Origin: Sapria himalayana
Lineage: Eukaryota; Streptophyta; Magnoliopsida; Malpighiales; Rafflesiaceae
Assembly (NCBI GenBank): GCA_029783825.1
Contig: JAREIK010012050.1
Span: 62,001 to 126,000, forward strand
Direction: 5' to 3'
DNA: 64,000 bases
Shown: in pieces, positions 24,401 through 34,440 of the stretch
How the letters are laid out: each line of letters starts with the position of its first letter
How positions within the stretch are numbered: the first letter of the stretch is position 1
The notes under the pieces: generated by a model
The model's database searches: none
What the model was told of the DNA's origin: nothing
What the model saw: the letters and a program-made list of their open reading frames with translations, nothing else
Translations under genes and position numbers: made by a program

Positions 24401-25929
24401 TAAATAATAAATCTCATTTTTTTTCATTATAATTATAAATATTCATTTTAATTATTTATTTATTTATTTATATATAAATATTAATTACAAAATAATTTGA
24501 GCTAGACAAAAAAAATTTATATAAATTATTTTTCATCAAAGAATTATAGATAAACTTTTTAAAAGAAAAAAAATTTTCAAAACAAAAAATTATTATATAG
24601 TAATATATTTTGCTTTGCTTCTTAATAATTTTAGGGTTTGTAATTATATTTTAATTGATATCTATCTTATTAATAATAGATTATTAATTTATTTTTTGAT
24701 CATTAATATAATATTTATCAATAAAATTGTTTATATTGAATTTATATGATATATAAATATAATGATTATTATAACTAAATATTATATTTACATTTAAAAT
24801 AATTTAAAAATCATTATATTTTTAATGGTTATCATCTTTGAAAATGAGAAATAATCACAGAAATAAAATTTTTGTTATTTTATTGTTTATATAAAACCTA
24901 TATACCACTAAATGCCTAAATGCTTAAATCATTAAACTCCTAAACCCCTAAACCCAAAAACCATTAAATACTTAAACATTTAAACCATCTTTAAAGGTTT
25001 AAGTATTTATAAATAATATATAAATATCTATCAATAAATAATTGTTTATTAATTGATTTTTTTATCATTATTATATTTATATTTATATTTAGTTTATTAA
25101 TTTATATTAATAAAATTGTTTATTTTTAATATACATGATAAGTAATTATTAAGTTTATTATAACTAAATATTTTATTCACATTTGAAAAAAATTTAAAAA
25201 TTATTATATTTATAAAGGTTATAACCATCAAAATTGATAAAAAATTTGAAAAATAATTTTTTTATTATTTCATTATTTAAATAAAACATATAAACTACTA
25301 ATTTATAAAAACTTAAATCACTAAACTTTTAAACTCCTAAATACTTAAACCATTAAACTGGTATACCCTAAATAATTAATCATAAATCTCATTTTTATTT
25401 GTATTCATTATAATTTTAATATTCATTTTAATTATTTATTAGTTTATTTTTATATATATATTAATTGCAAAATAAAATTATGAAAGATACAAATATAATT
25501 TAAATAATTTATCTACTTAAAAAAAAATTTATAAGCTTATAAAAAGAATCAAAGAATTAAAAATAAAAATTATTATTTAGTGATATATTTTACTTTGATT
25601 TTGAATCGTTTTGAGTTATGAAAATATATTTTAATTAATATCTATCTTATTAATGATAGTTTATTAATCTATTTTATGATCAATATTATAATATCGATCA
25701 ATAAAATTATTTATACTGAATTTACATATTATTTATTTTTTATGATTATTATAATTAAATATTGTATTAACATTTAAAAAAAAATTAAAAATTATAATAT
25801 TTTCAATTGTTATAACCTTGAAAGTGAGAATAAATCATAAAAATAATTTTTTATGTTATTTAATTATTTAAATAAAACCTATATACCACAAAATACCAAA
25901 ATACTTAAATTACTAAACTCCTAAACCCT
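24401..25929 (+). repeat. Higher-order module E1-E2-E3 leading into element copy 1
   Basis: The boxes are E1 (24,895), E2 (25,290) and E3 (25,878). The E1-E2 spacing is only about 395 bp because the E1 body is shortened and carries a micro-inversion at 24,965-25,009. The same trio with the same spacing sits at 40,661-42,192 before element copy 2. Part of it is present, inverted, at 63,280-64,000 beside copy 3. The E3 box is interrupted by the element. Confidence 0.85.
24965..25009. repeat. Inverted repeat from a micro-inversion in E1
   Basis: The 13-bp arms TAAATACTTAAAC (24,965-24,977) and GTTTAAGTATTTA (24,997-25,009) flank a 19-nt loop. The right arm is a short piece of box in minus orientation inside a plus array. 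The equivalent at 41,225-41,269 has one mismatch. Confidence 0.88.
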
Positions 25930-27215
25930 AATACTACTGCACCACACACACATAGAGACGGACCACAGTACACACGTGCACATATTCTTGTCCATTTAGC
26001 TGTTGCATTTAGCGAGGCTAGCAAGTCCTGGAAGGAGCCAGAAGTATGGGCCACCAGCTTGTAGAGGGCCCGGCTAGCAAACCGGGATGATAACATTCAG
26101 AAAACCGACGAGACTGAGCAAAGTGGTCGGGAGTAAACCCATGAGTGGCTAGGAGTGGGTCCCACTAACCCTATCAAGAAGCATAGTGGGTCACCCAATC
26201 GTTTCCCAACAGGAGTAGCGGGTAATCCATGATTTATTGGAAAGCCAGCAAAATCCGAAGCATCAACAAGCAGAGCCAGTAAGTAATGGAGTATAGACCA
26301 TCCACACTCGAGCGAAAGATTCAAACATGTAGTTTATGTTTGTAGTCTTATTTGTATCTTAGACTTTGTATGCACCATGTACTTGTAGAGACAGATCATG
26401 ACATACTCAATCACAAAATATTGTCTGTTCTCTATGTAGCATGCAATGGGGGCAACTGGACCCATGAGTATCTCTAAGTGGAGCTCACTAATGCATTTTG
26501 TAAATAACATTAGGCGATACTACACTCCTGGGAGCAGAAGACCGATCTTTATAGCATTTTGTAATTTTACTTGTATTCTAGTTTGGTTGTACGAGTAGAT
26601 AATTAGACTATGAGATGGACCTCATCACACATGCACACCGATGCATGCATATTTTTTGATATTTTGTCGGTGCATCATACAGCCACTTCTTGGAGCTCGA
26701 AGAGGAAGCATTCTAACCCAAGAGATACTCTTTTGAGGATCATTGGAGCAAAAGAATGTGGAATTCAGAGGTGAGAATGAATTGAAAAAGTGCCGTAGAT
26801 ATGGACTTGTGGATTTATGGGTATTCAGTTTTACAAGTATTCCATTGCATAGCAATGACATAGGCAAAGGCTTGATGCTGCATGTCACGCACATGCAAAA
26901 TCTTATATTTGCATTGTTTTAATATGATGCATCATTCAGGTTCCTCCAAGAGGCTTGGACAAATCCGAATGGAAAGGACGCAGAGCGCATAATGACTCAA
27001 TGCCAACTCTGAAGTCCGGGAATTCCATGTGATTTTAGTTGTATTCATATGCTTGGAATTATTAGGCATTATGTTTTTTAAGAATTTTATGCATATAATC
27101 TTTAAGGTGCATAGGATTTGGTGGGCTGGCCTAAATTAGTCAGCTTTTTAGTCCTTTGTAAGTTGTGTGCCAAAATGATAAATAAAGTGTGTATTTTCCA
27201 AAAAAAAACAAAAAC
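25930..27215 (+). mobile_element. Left half of element copy 1: polyadenylated-RNA-like segment
   Basis: This ~1.28 kb is non-repetitive and ends in an AATAAA signal and an A-rich tail, as expected of a reverse-transcribed RNA. On the given strand all frames contain many stops. On the opposite strand two longish frames (26,324-25,905 with one in-frame stop; 26,894-26,625) are partly kept in the other copies, but copy 3 has stops in both. I do not recognise any protein family. Retroposon, processed non-coding RNA and pseudogene origins are all open. Confidence 0.5.
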
Positions 27216-27217
27216 AA
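27181..27217 (+). promoter_or_regulatory. Poly(A) signal and A-rich tail, element copy 1
   Basis: AATAAA lies at 27,181-27,186, with an A-rich run broken by single C residues starting about 14 bp later. The same arrangement is at 43,448-43,485 and, on the opposite strand, at 61,991-62,027. The spacing fits a polyadenylation site captured by retroposition. Confidence 0.65.
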
Positions 27218-27299
27218 ACCATAAACGCTAAACTTTAAATCCTAAACCTTAAACCATAAACTATAACCTTAATGCATAAACCCTAAATCCTAAATCTCA
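27216..27299 (+). repeat. Degenerate telomere-like tract (CCCTAAA, 7-bp period), copy 1
   Basis: About 12 units of 7 bp fit AAACCNT/AAATCCT variants of the plant telomere repeat CCCTAAA, directly after the A-rich tail. The period is 7 bp, unlike the 8-bp period of the satellite boxes. Confidence 0.8.
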
Positions 27300-27460
27300 T
27301 GTTTTGCACTTTTATAATCAAATGACTAAGTGTTAAATTTAAATTGAAATTCATAATTTTTAGGAATGTCACAGATTTATCTTTTTGTATATCTAACACA
27401 AAGTCATGACTCAAGGGGTGAGTTATGGATTCAGTCTCTTTCTTGCTTTAGATTATTGTA

Positions 27461-27720
27461 GCATTAGCAATGTTCATGATTGTATATTTTGTCTCTAGAA
27501 CACAAAATCATATCGATGAGAATATTCCATAACTTGTGTCTCTCTGTTGAACATATTGTTATGGCACTAAGAATGATCATGAATACATATTTAATCACAA
27601 TAATACTGGGTCACAGTATTGGATATGACCATAGCTTGTGCATTTTATCTTTATATTGCAAAGTCATTGCACTAGGAATGATTGTAACTTTGGATTTTAC
27701 TCAAGAGAAAAAGTCATGAC
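27461..27720 (+). repeat. Decayed ~103-bp tandem repeats in right half, copy 1
   Basis: Related segments begin at 27,461 (GCATTAGCAATGTTCATGA), 27,564 (GCACTAAGAATGATCATGA) and 27,669 (GCACTAGGAATGATTGTA). The spacings are 103 and 105 bp. A second pair, CCATAACTTGTG and CCATAGCTTGTG, is also about 103 bp apart. The first two units are about 70% identical over 30 bp. The 79-codon frame across this region is not considered a gene. Confidence 0.6.
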
Positions 27721-28348
27721 CCTAGAAATAGTTAAAGCTCGAGTACTACTCTTTATAACTTTCTATTGCTAAAATTCTTGGGATTGGAAATATCACTATG
27801 GCCTTTTCCTTTGATTTGTGACCTCAAGTGTCAATATGCAAGACTAATGTTTCTATTGTATATATAACTTATTGAATATAAAAAGAAAGAAATGATACCT
27901 TTCATATTCTTGAGGATATAAAAAAGGGGCTTAGACATGCCAATAAAATAATTTTTTTGATTCTTGATTAAAAGAGAGCCCATACTTCTTGCCCTGCTCA
28001 AACGGTCCTGGGGCTAGTTTGTTCTAATAGGCTACAAGGTGGTTATTTTTTTAGAGGTGAACTATGTTTTAAAAAAATTGCTTTGAGTGTGTTCATGACA
28101 GATATTTTAGAAGAAATTACAATAATCAATATAAATAGCATCCTCAACAACTAACTATTTGAACACATAGGGGCACAACTTTGGTTTATTCTGTTAGCGT
28201 ACATGAGTCAAATTACCTTCGATAGCCTAGTGATTCAACATCAAATATGATGAGACATAATAGTGATAAAGTAAAAGCTCCTATTATTTTGGTTAGAGCT
28301 TTAGCAATCATTCTAGAGTTGAGAGAGGAACAAAATAAATTATTTAAC

Positions 28349-28765
28349 TTATTCAGTATAATTTTAAATTTCATTTTAATTATTTATCAGTTTATTTTTA
28401 TAGAAATATTAATTACAAAATAAATTATTAGTGAGACAGGTATAATTTAAATAATTTATATTTCATCAAAAAAAATATAAGCTTATAAAAATAGGCACAA
28501 TTTTAAAAACAAAAATTTATTATTTAGTAAAATATTTTATTTTGATTTTGTATCATTTCAGATTTTGCATTTACATTTTAATTTTTATCATTATTTTTAA
28601 TAATAGTTTATTAATTATTTATTGATCATTATTATAATATCTATTAATAAAATTATTTATATTGAGTTTACATTATATATAATTATTAAGATTATTATAA
28701 CTAAATATTATATTCACATTTAAAAAAAATTAAAAATTATTATATTTTCAAAGGTTATAACATTC
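28349..28765 (+). repeat. Satellite remainder after element copy 1, to the flip
   Basis: Z-type sequence (TATTCAGTATAATTTT onward) continues into a full body and ends inside the palindrome at about 28,751-28,765, where the array flips to minus orientation. No gene is present. Confidence 0.8.
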
Positions 28766-31700
28766 AAAATAAGTAATTTTAATGATAGATATTATAATAA
28801 TGATCAAAAATTAAATTAATAAACTATTATTAATAAGATTGATAGCAATTAAAATATAAATGCAAATATATAATGATTCTAAATCAAAGTAAAATTTATT
28901 ACTAAATTATAATTTATTGTTTTTAAATTTGTACTTCTTTTTATAAGCTTATATTTATTTTTTGATTAAAAATAAATTATTAAAATTATATTAGTCTCAC
29001 TCTTTATTAATTTTGCAACTAATATTTCTATAAAAAATAAACTAATAAAAAATAAAAATGAATATTTAAAATTATAATGAATACAAATTAAAATGAGATT
29101 TATAATTTATTATATATGGTATACCGGTTTAATGGATTATTAATTTAAATGTTTTGTCATTAAATAGTTTTGAAATTTATTTTTTTATACATTTAGTGGT
29201 TTATAGTTTGTATTTATATAATTAAAATAAAAAAAAATTTGATTTTATCTGATTTTGAAATGTTATAACATTTTAAAAATAAAATAATTTTTAAATTTTT
29301 TGAAATGTGAATACCATGTATAATTATATTAATCTTACAAATTATATATCATATAAATTCAATTTAAACAATTTCAATGATAGAAAATATAATAATGATC
29401 AAAAATTAAATTAATAAACTATTATTAATAATATAAATATTAATTAAATTATATTTACATAACACAAAATGATTAAAAATCAAATCAAAATATATTACTA
29501 AATAATAATATTTAATTTTCAAATATTTCCTTCTTTTTATAAGCTTATATTTTTTATTGATTAAAAATAAATTTATTTAAATAATATTTGTCTTACTCGA
29601 AATTTTTTTGTAATTAATTTTTCTAAATAATTAAGCTATAAATAATTAAAAATAATATTTATAATTATAATAAATAGAAATAAAAATGAGATTTATTATT
29701 TAATATTTAATATTTATTATTTATTAAGTAGTATATAGATGTTAAAAGGTTTATGTATATAAAGGTTTCGGGGTCTATGAGCTTACTGATTTAAGTAAGT
29801 AAGCATTTAATGATCTATAGGTTTTAATATTAAAATGAAATAACAAAAAAATTATTTTTATTATTTTTTCTCATTTTTTAAGGTTATAAACATTGAAAAT
29901 ATAATAATTTTTAAATTTCTTTTCAAAAGTAAATACAATATATATCTATAATAATCATATTTATTATATATCATATTAATTCAATATAAACAATTTAATT
30001 GATACATATTCTAATAATTATCAAAAAATAAATTAAAAATCTATTATGAATAAGATTTATATTACTTAAAATATAATATCAAAACATAAAATGATTCAAA
30101 ATCAAATCAAAATATATCACTAAATAAGAATTATTTGTTTTTAAATTTTTATAATTTTTATAAGCTTATCTGTTTTTTAATGAAAAATATTTTTAATAAA
30201 TTATATTTTTAACTCATAATTTATTTTATAATTAATAAATATATAAAGGATTATCTATATAGGGGTATCTGGATTTTGTAGTTTAGTGATTTAAGTGCTT
30301 AGACATTTAGTGGTGTATAGGTTTTATTTAAACAATGAAATAACAAAAAAAATTATTTTTTTTTATTTTTTGACATTTTCAAATGTTATAATCTTTGAAA
30401 ATATAATAATTTTAAAATTTTTTTCAAAAGTGAATACTATATTTATTTATAATATTATTTTTATTTATATATCATGTAAATTAAATATAATAATTTTTAT
30501 TGAAAAATAGTCTAATAATGATCAAAAAATAAATTAATAATCTATAATTAATAAGATGGATATCAATTAAAATATAATTAAAAAACCTAAAATGAATAAG
30601 AAGCAAAGCTAAATATTTTACTATATAATAATTTTTATTTTGAAATTTTTTTTTCTTTTAAAAAGTTTATCTATATTTTTTTGATTGAAAAACAATCTAT
30701 ATAAATTATATTTGTGTAACTCTTAATTTATTTTGTTATTAATATTTATATAAAAATAAACAAATAAATAATTAAAATGAATATTTAAAATATTTATTAA
30801 AAAAAATGAGATTTATTATTTATTATTTTTTATTTAGGTTATACCAGTATAATTTAAATTAGATCTGTCTCACTAATAATTTATTTTGTATTTAATATTT
30901 CTAGAAAAAAAATCTGAAAATTAATTAAAATAAAAATTTAAAATTATACTGAATAAAAATTATAATGATATTTATGATTTATTATTTATGTATACCAATT
31001 TAATGGTTTAAGTATTTAGAGGTTTTGTCTTTTAGGAGTTTAGTGATTTAGGCTTTTAGGCATTTAGTGGTTTATAGTTTTTATCTAATCAAAAAAATAA
31101 CAAAAAAAAATTTGTAATTTTTCTCATTTTCATAGGTTATAACCTTTGAAAATATAATAATATTTAAAATTTTTTGAAATGTGAATAATATATTTTGTTA
31201 TAATAATATTAATAATTATATAGGATATAAATTCAATATAAATAATTTTATTGATAGATATTATAATAATGTTCAAAAAATAAATTAATAAACTATTAAT
31301 AATAAGATAGATATTAATTAAAAAATATTTAAAAAACCCTAATTGATTCAGAATTAAAGTAAAATATATTACTGGATAATAATATTTAATTTTAAAATTT
31401 TTACTTCTTTTATAAGCGTATATTTTTTTTGATAAAAAATAAATTATTTAAATTATATTTGTCTCATTAATAATTTATTTTATAAAAATATTTCTATAAA
31501 ATAAACTAATAAATAATTTAAAATGAATATTTAAAACTATAAAAAATAGAAATTAATATTAGGTTTATTAATTATTATGTATTATATAGCAGTTTAATGG
31601 TTTATGTATTTAGGTGTTTATTGATTTAATTGTGTATGCATTTAGTGGTTTATAGGTTTTATTTGAAAAATAAAATAAAAAAAATTATTTTTATTATTTT

Positions 31701-32159
31701 TTGATATTTTCAAAGGTTATAACCTATGAAAATATAATAATTTTTAAATTATTTTCAAAAGTGAATTCAATATTTACTTATAATAATCATTATATTTATA
31801 TATCATATAAATTCAATATAAAAATTTTAGTGATAAATATTCTAATAATTATCAAAAAATAAATTAATAAAAAATTATTAATAAGATAGTTATCAATTAA
31901 AATGTAATTACAAAACATAAAATGATTCAGAAGAAAAGCAAAATATATTACTATATAATAATTTTTTGTTTTGAATTTTTTTTTTATTTTAAAAAGTTTA
32001 TCTATAATTTTTCGATGAAAAATTATAAATATAAATTATATTTGTCTAACTCAATTTATTTTGTAATTAATATTTATATATAAATAAACAAATAAATAAT
32101 TAAAATTAATATTTATAATTATAATGAAATAAAATAAGATTTATTATTTATCATTTAGG
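28766..32159 (-). repeat. Minus block with module X-Q-P-t-Z-N (minus copy 2)
   Basis: The boxes, left to right, are X (29,120), Q (29,740), P (30,245, shortened), t (30,840), Z (30,990) and N (31,590). X to N spans about 2.47 kb. It parallels 600-3,260. The P unit is truncated: the body after Q runs into the ATCTATATAGGGG run at about 30,245 without the usual AAATCTC leader. No gene is present. Confidence 0.82.
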
Positions 32160-34345
32160 GATACCAGTTTAATTTAAATGAGATCTCTCTCAATAATAAT
32201 TTATTTTGTAATTAATATTTCTATAAAAATAAACTGATAAATAATTAAAATAAAATTTTAAAATTATACTGAATAAAAATTAATATGAGATTTATTATTT
32301 ATTATTAATGTATACCAGTTTAATGGTTTAAGTATTTAGAGGTTTTGTTGTTTAGGAGTTTAGTAATTTATATTTTTAGGCTTTTACTGGTTAATTAGTT
32401 TTATTTCAAAATTAAGATAACAAAAAATATATTTTTATTATTTTTTGATATTTTCAATGGTTATAACCTTTGAAAATATATTAATTTTTAAATTTTTTTA
32501 ATAAGTGAATAAAATCTTTAGTTATAATTATTATTATATTTATATATCAAATAAATTCAATATAAACAATTTTATTGATAAATATTCTAATAATGTTTAA
32601 AAAATAAATTAATAATCAATTATTAATAAGATATATATTAATTAATATATAATAAAAAAACTTAAAATGATTCAGAAGCAAAGCAAAATATATTACTATA
32701 TAATAATTTTTTTCTTTTAAATTTTTTTTTCTTTTAAAAAGTTTATCTATAATTTTTTGATGAAAAATAATTTATATAAATTATATTTGTCTAACTCAAT
32801 TTATTTTGTAATTAATATTTATATAAAAATAAATAAATAAATAATTAAAATAAATATTTAAAATTATAATGAAAAAAAATGATATTTATTAATTATTATT
32901 TAGGGATACCGATTTAATTTAAATTAGATTAGTCTCACTAATAATTTATTTTGTAATTATTATTTCTATAAAAATAAACAGATATGTAATTAAAATAAAA
33001 ATTTAAAATCATACTGAATAAAAATTAAAATGAGATTTATAATTTATTATTAATCTATACCAGTTTAATGGAATAAGTATTTAAAGGTTTTGTCATTTAG
33101 GAGTTTATTAATTTCTGTTTTTAGGCTTTTAGTGGTTTATTGGTTTTATTTAAAAAATAAAATAACAAAAAATATATATTTATTATTTTTAAAAATTTTC
33201 AAATGTTATAACCTTTCAAAATATAATAATTTTTAACTTTTTTTCAAAAGTGAATAGCAATCTTTAGTTATAATAATCATTATATTTATATATCATATAA
33301 ATTCAATATAAACAATTTTATTGATAAATATTCTAATAATGATCAAAAAATAAATTAATAATCTATTATTAATCAGATAGATTTCAATTAAAAAAAAGAT
33401 AGATATCAATTAAAATAAAATTATAAAACCTAAATGATTCAGAATCAAAGCAAAATATATTACTATATAATAATTTTTTGTTTAGAAATTTTTTTTTCTT
33501 CTAAAAAGTTTATTTATAATTTTTTGATGAAAAATAAAAAATATAAATTATATTTGTCTAACTCAATTTATTTTGTAATTAATATTTATATATAATTAAA
33601 CAAATAAATAATTATAATGAATATTTAAAAATATAATGAAAAAAAATAAGATTTATAATTAATTATTTAGGGATGCCGGTCTAATTTAAATTAGATGTGT
33701 CTCACTAATAATTTATTTTGTAATTAATATTTCTATAAAAATAAACTAATAAATAATTAAAATAAAAATTTAAAATTATATTGAATAAAAATTAAAATGA
33801 GATTTAAGATTTATTATTAATGTATAGCAGTTTAATGGTTTAAGTATTTAGAGGTTTTGTGGTTAGGAGTTTAGCGATTTATGTTTTTAGGTATTTAGTG
33901 GTTTATATGTTTTATATAAAAAATAAAATAACAAAAAAAAATTTTATAATTTGTTATAATTTTCATAGGTTATATCATTTGAAAATATAATAATATTTAC
34001 AATTTTTTGAAATGTGAATACTATATTTAGTTATAATAATATTAATAATTATATATAATATAAATTCAATATAAATAATTTTATTTATAGATAATATAAA
34101 AATGATCAAAAATTAAATTAATAAACTGTTAATAAAAAGATAAATATTAATTAAAAAATATTTACAAAACCCAAATTGATTCAAAATTAAAGAAAAATAT
34201 ATTACTATATAATAGTTTATAATTTTTAAATTTTTACTTATTTTAGAACCTTATATTTTTTTTAAAAAAAATTAATTAATTAAATTATATTTGTCGCTCT
34301 CATACTTTATTTCATAATAAATATTTCAATAAAAATAAAATAATA
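32160..34345 (-). repeat. Local tandem of three t-Z dimers (~750 bp each)
   Basis: The t boxes at about 32,161, 32,907 and 33,672 are each followed about 150 bp later by a Z box (32,315, 33,060, 33,830). The dimer spacings are 746 and 765 bp. The extra ~20 bp in the second comes from a local duplication of GATAGAT...CAATTAAAA near 33,380-33,410. Elsewhere Z-t occurs singly, so this is a recent local amplification. Confidence 0.83.
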
Positions 34346-34440
34346 ATTAATTATTTAAATTATGATAGCGACATATATATTTTAATTAATTTATTTTTAA
34401 TCAAAAAATATATATGCTTATAAAAGAAGTAAAAATTTAA
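34240..34440. repeat. Fold-back junction between minus and plus blocks
   Basis: Two divergent copies of the same body segment face each other. The left carries TTGTCGCTCTCATA near 34,290 and the right carries TATGATAGCGACAT near 34,360. Between them lie about 55-60 bp including the palindromic AATAATTAATTATT. The arms can be matched for at least 70 bp. Confidence 0.8.

Larger units (their letters stand above)
25930..28348 (+). mobile_element. 2.4-kb array-embedded element, copy 1
   Basis: This segment is far richer in G+C than the satellite and shares no sequence with it outside the telomere-like motifs. It has two halves. The left (25,930-27,215) ends in AATAAA and an A-rich tail. The right (27,300-28,348) carries decayed repeats of about 103 bp. 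A 7-bp-periodic telomere-like tract lies between them. The left end breaks the E3 box after CTCCTAAACCC; the right end joins Z-type satellite at TATTCAGTATAA. Copies 2 and 3 have the same ends. No terminal inverted repeats or target duplications were found, and no intact coding frame. Copy 1 lacks about 64 bp present in the others near 27,849. Its class is unknown; a retroposed non-coding RNA or a composite of several insertions is most likely. Confidence 0.75.

Noticed and set aside
25905..26324. Minus-strand frame of about 139 codons with a single stop in the middle, partly open in the other copies.
   Set aside because: Its downstream end runs into satellite sequence, copy 3 has a further stop (GGATAA), and I recognise no domain. 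It may be a pseudogene relic but cannot be supported as a gene.
26625..26894. 89-codon minus-strand frame, similar at 42,891-43,154.
   Set aside because: It lies antisense to the poly(A)-bearing strand. Many differences between copies change amino acids, and copy 3 (62,320-62,583) has an in-frame stop.
27480..27719. 79-codon plus-strand frame, also at 43,747-43,986 with one amino-acid change.
   Set aside because: It begins at TTG, lies within a DNA tract that is almost identical as a whole, and copy 3 has stops in the same frame. The likeness reflects gene conversion, not protein selection.
25920..28350. Element ends considered as Helitron, MULE or other DNA-transposon termini.
   Set aside because: I see no terminal inverted repeats, no Helitron-type 3' hairpin with CTRR, and no flanking target duplications.
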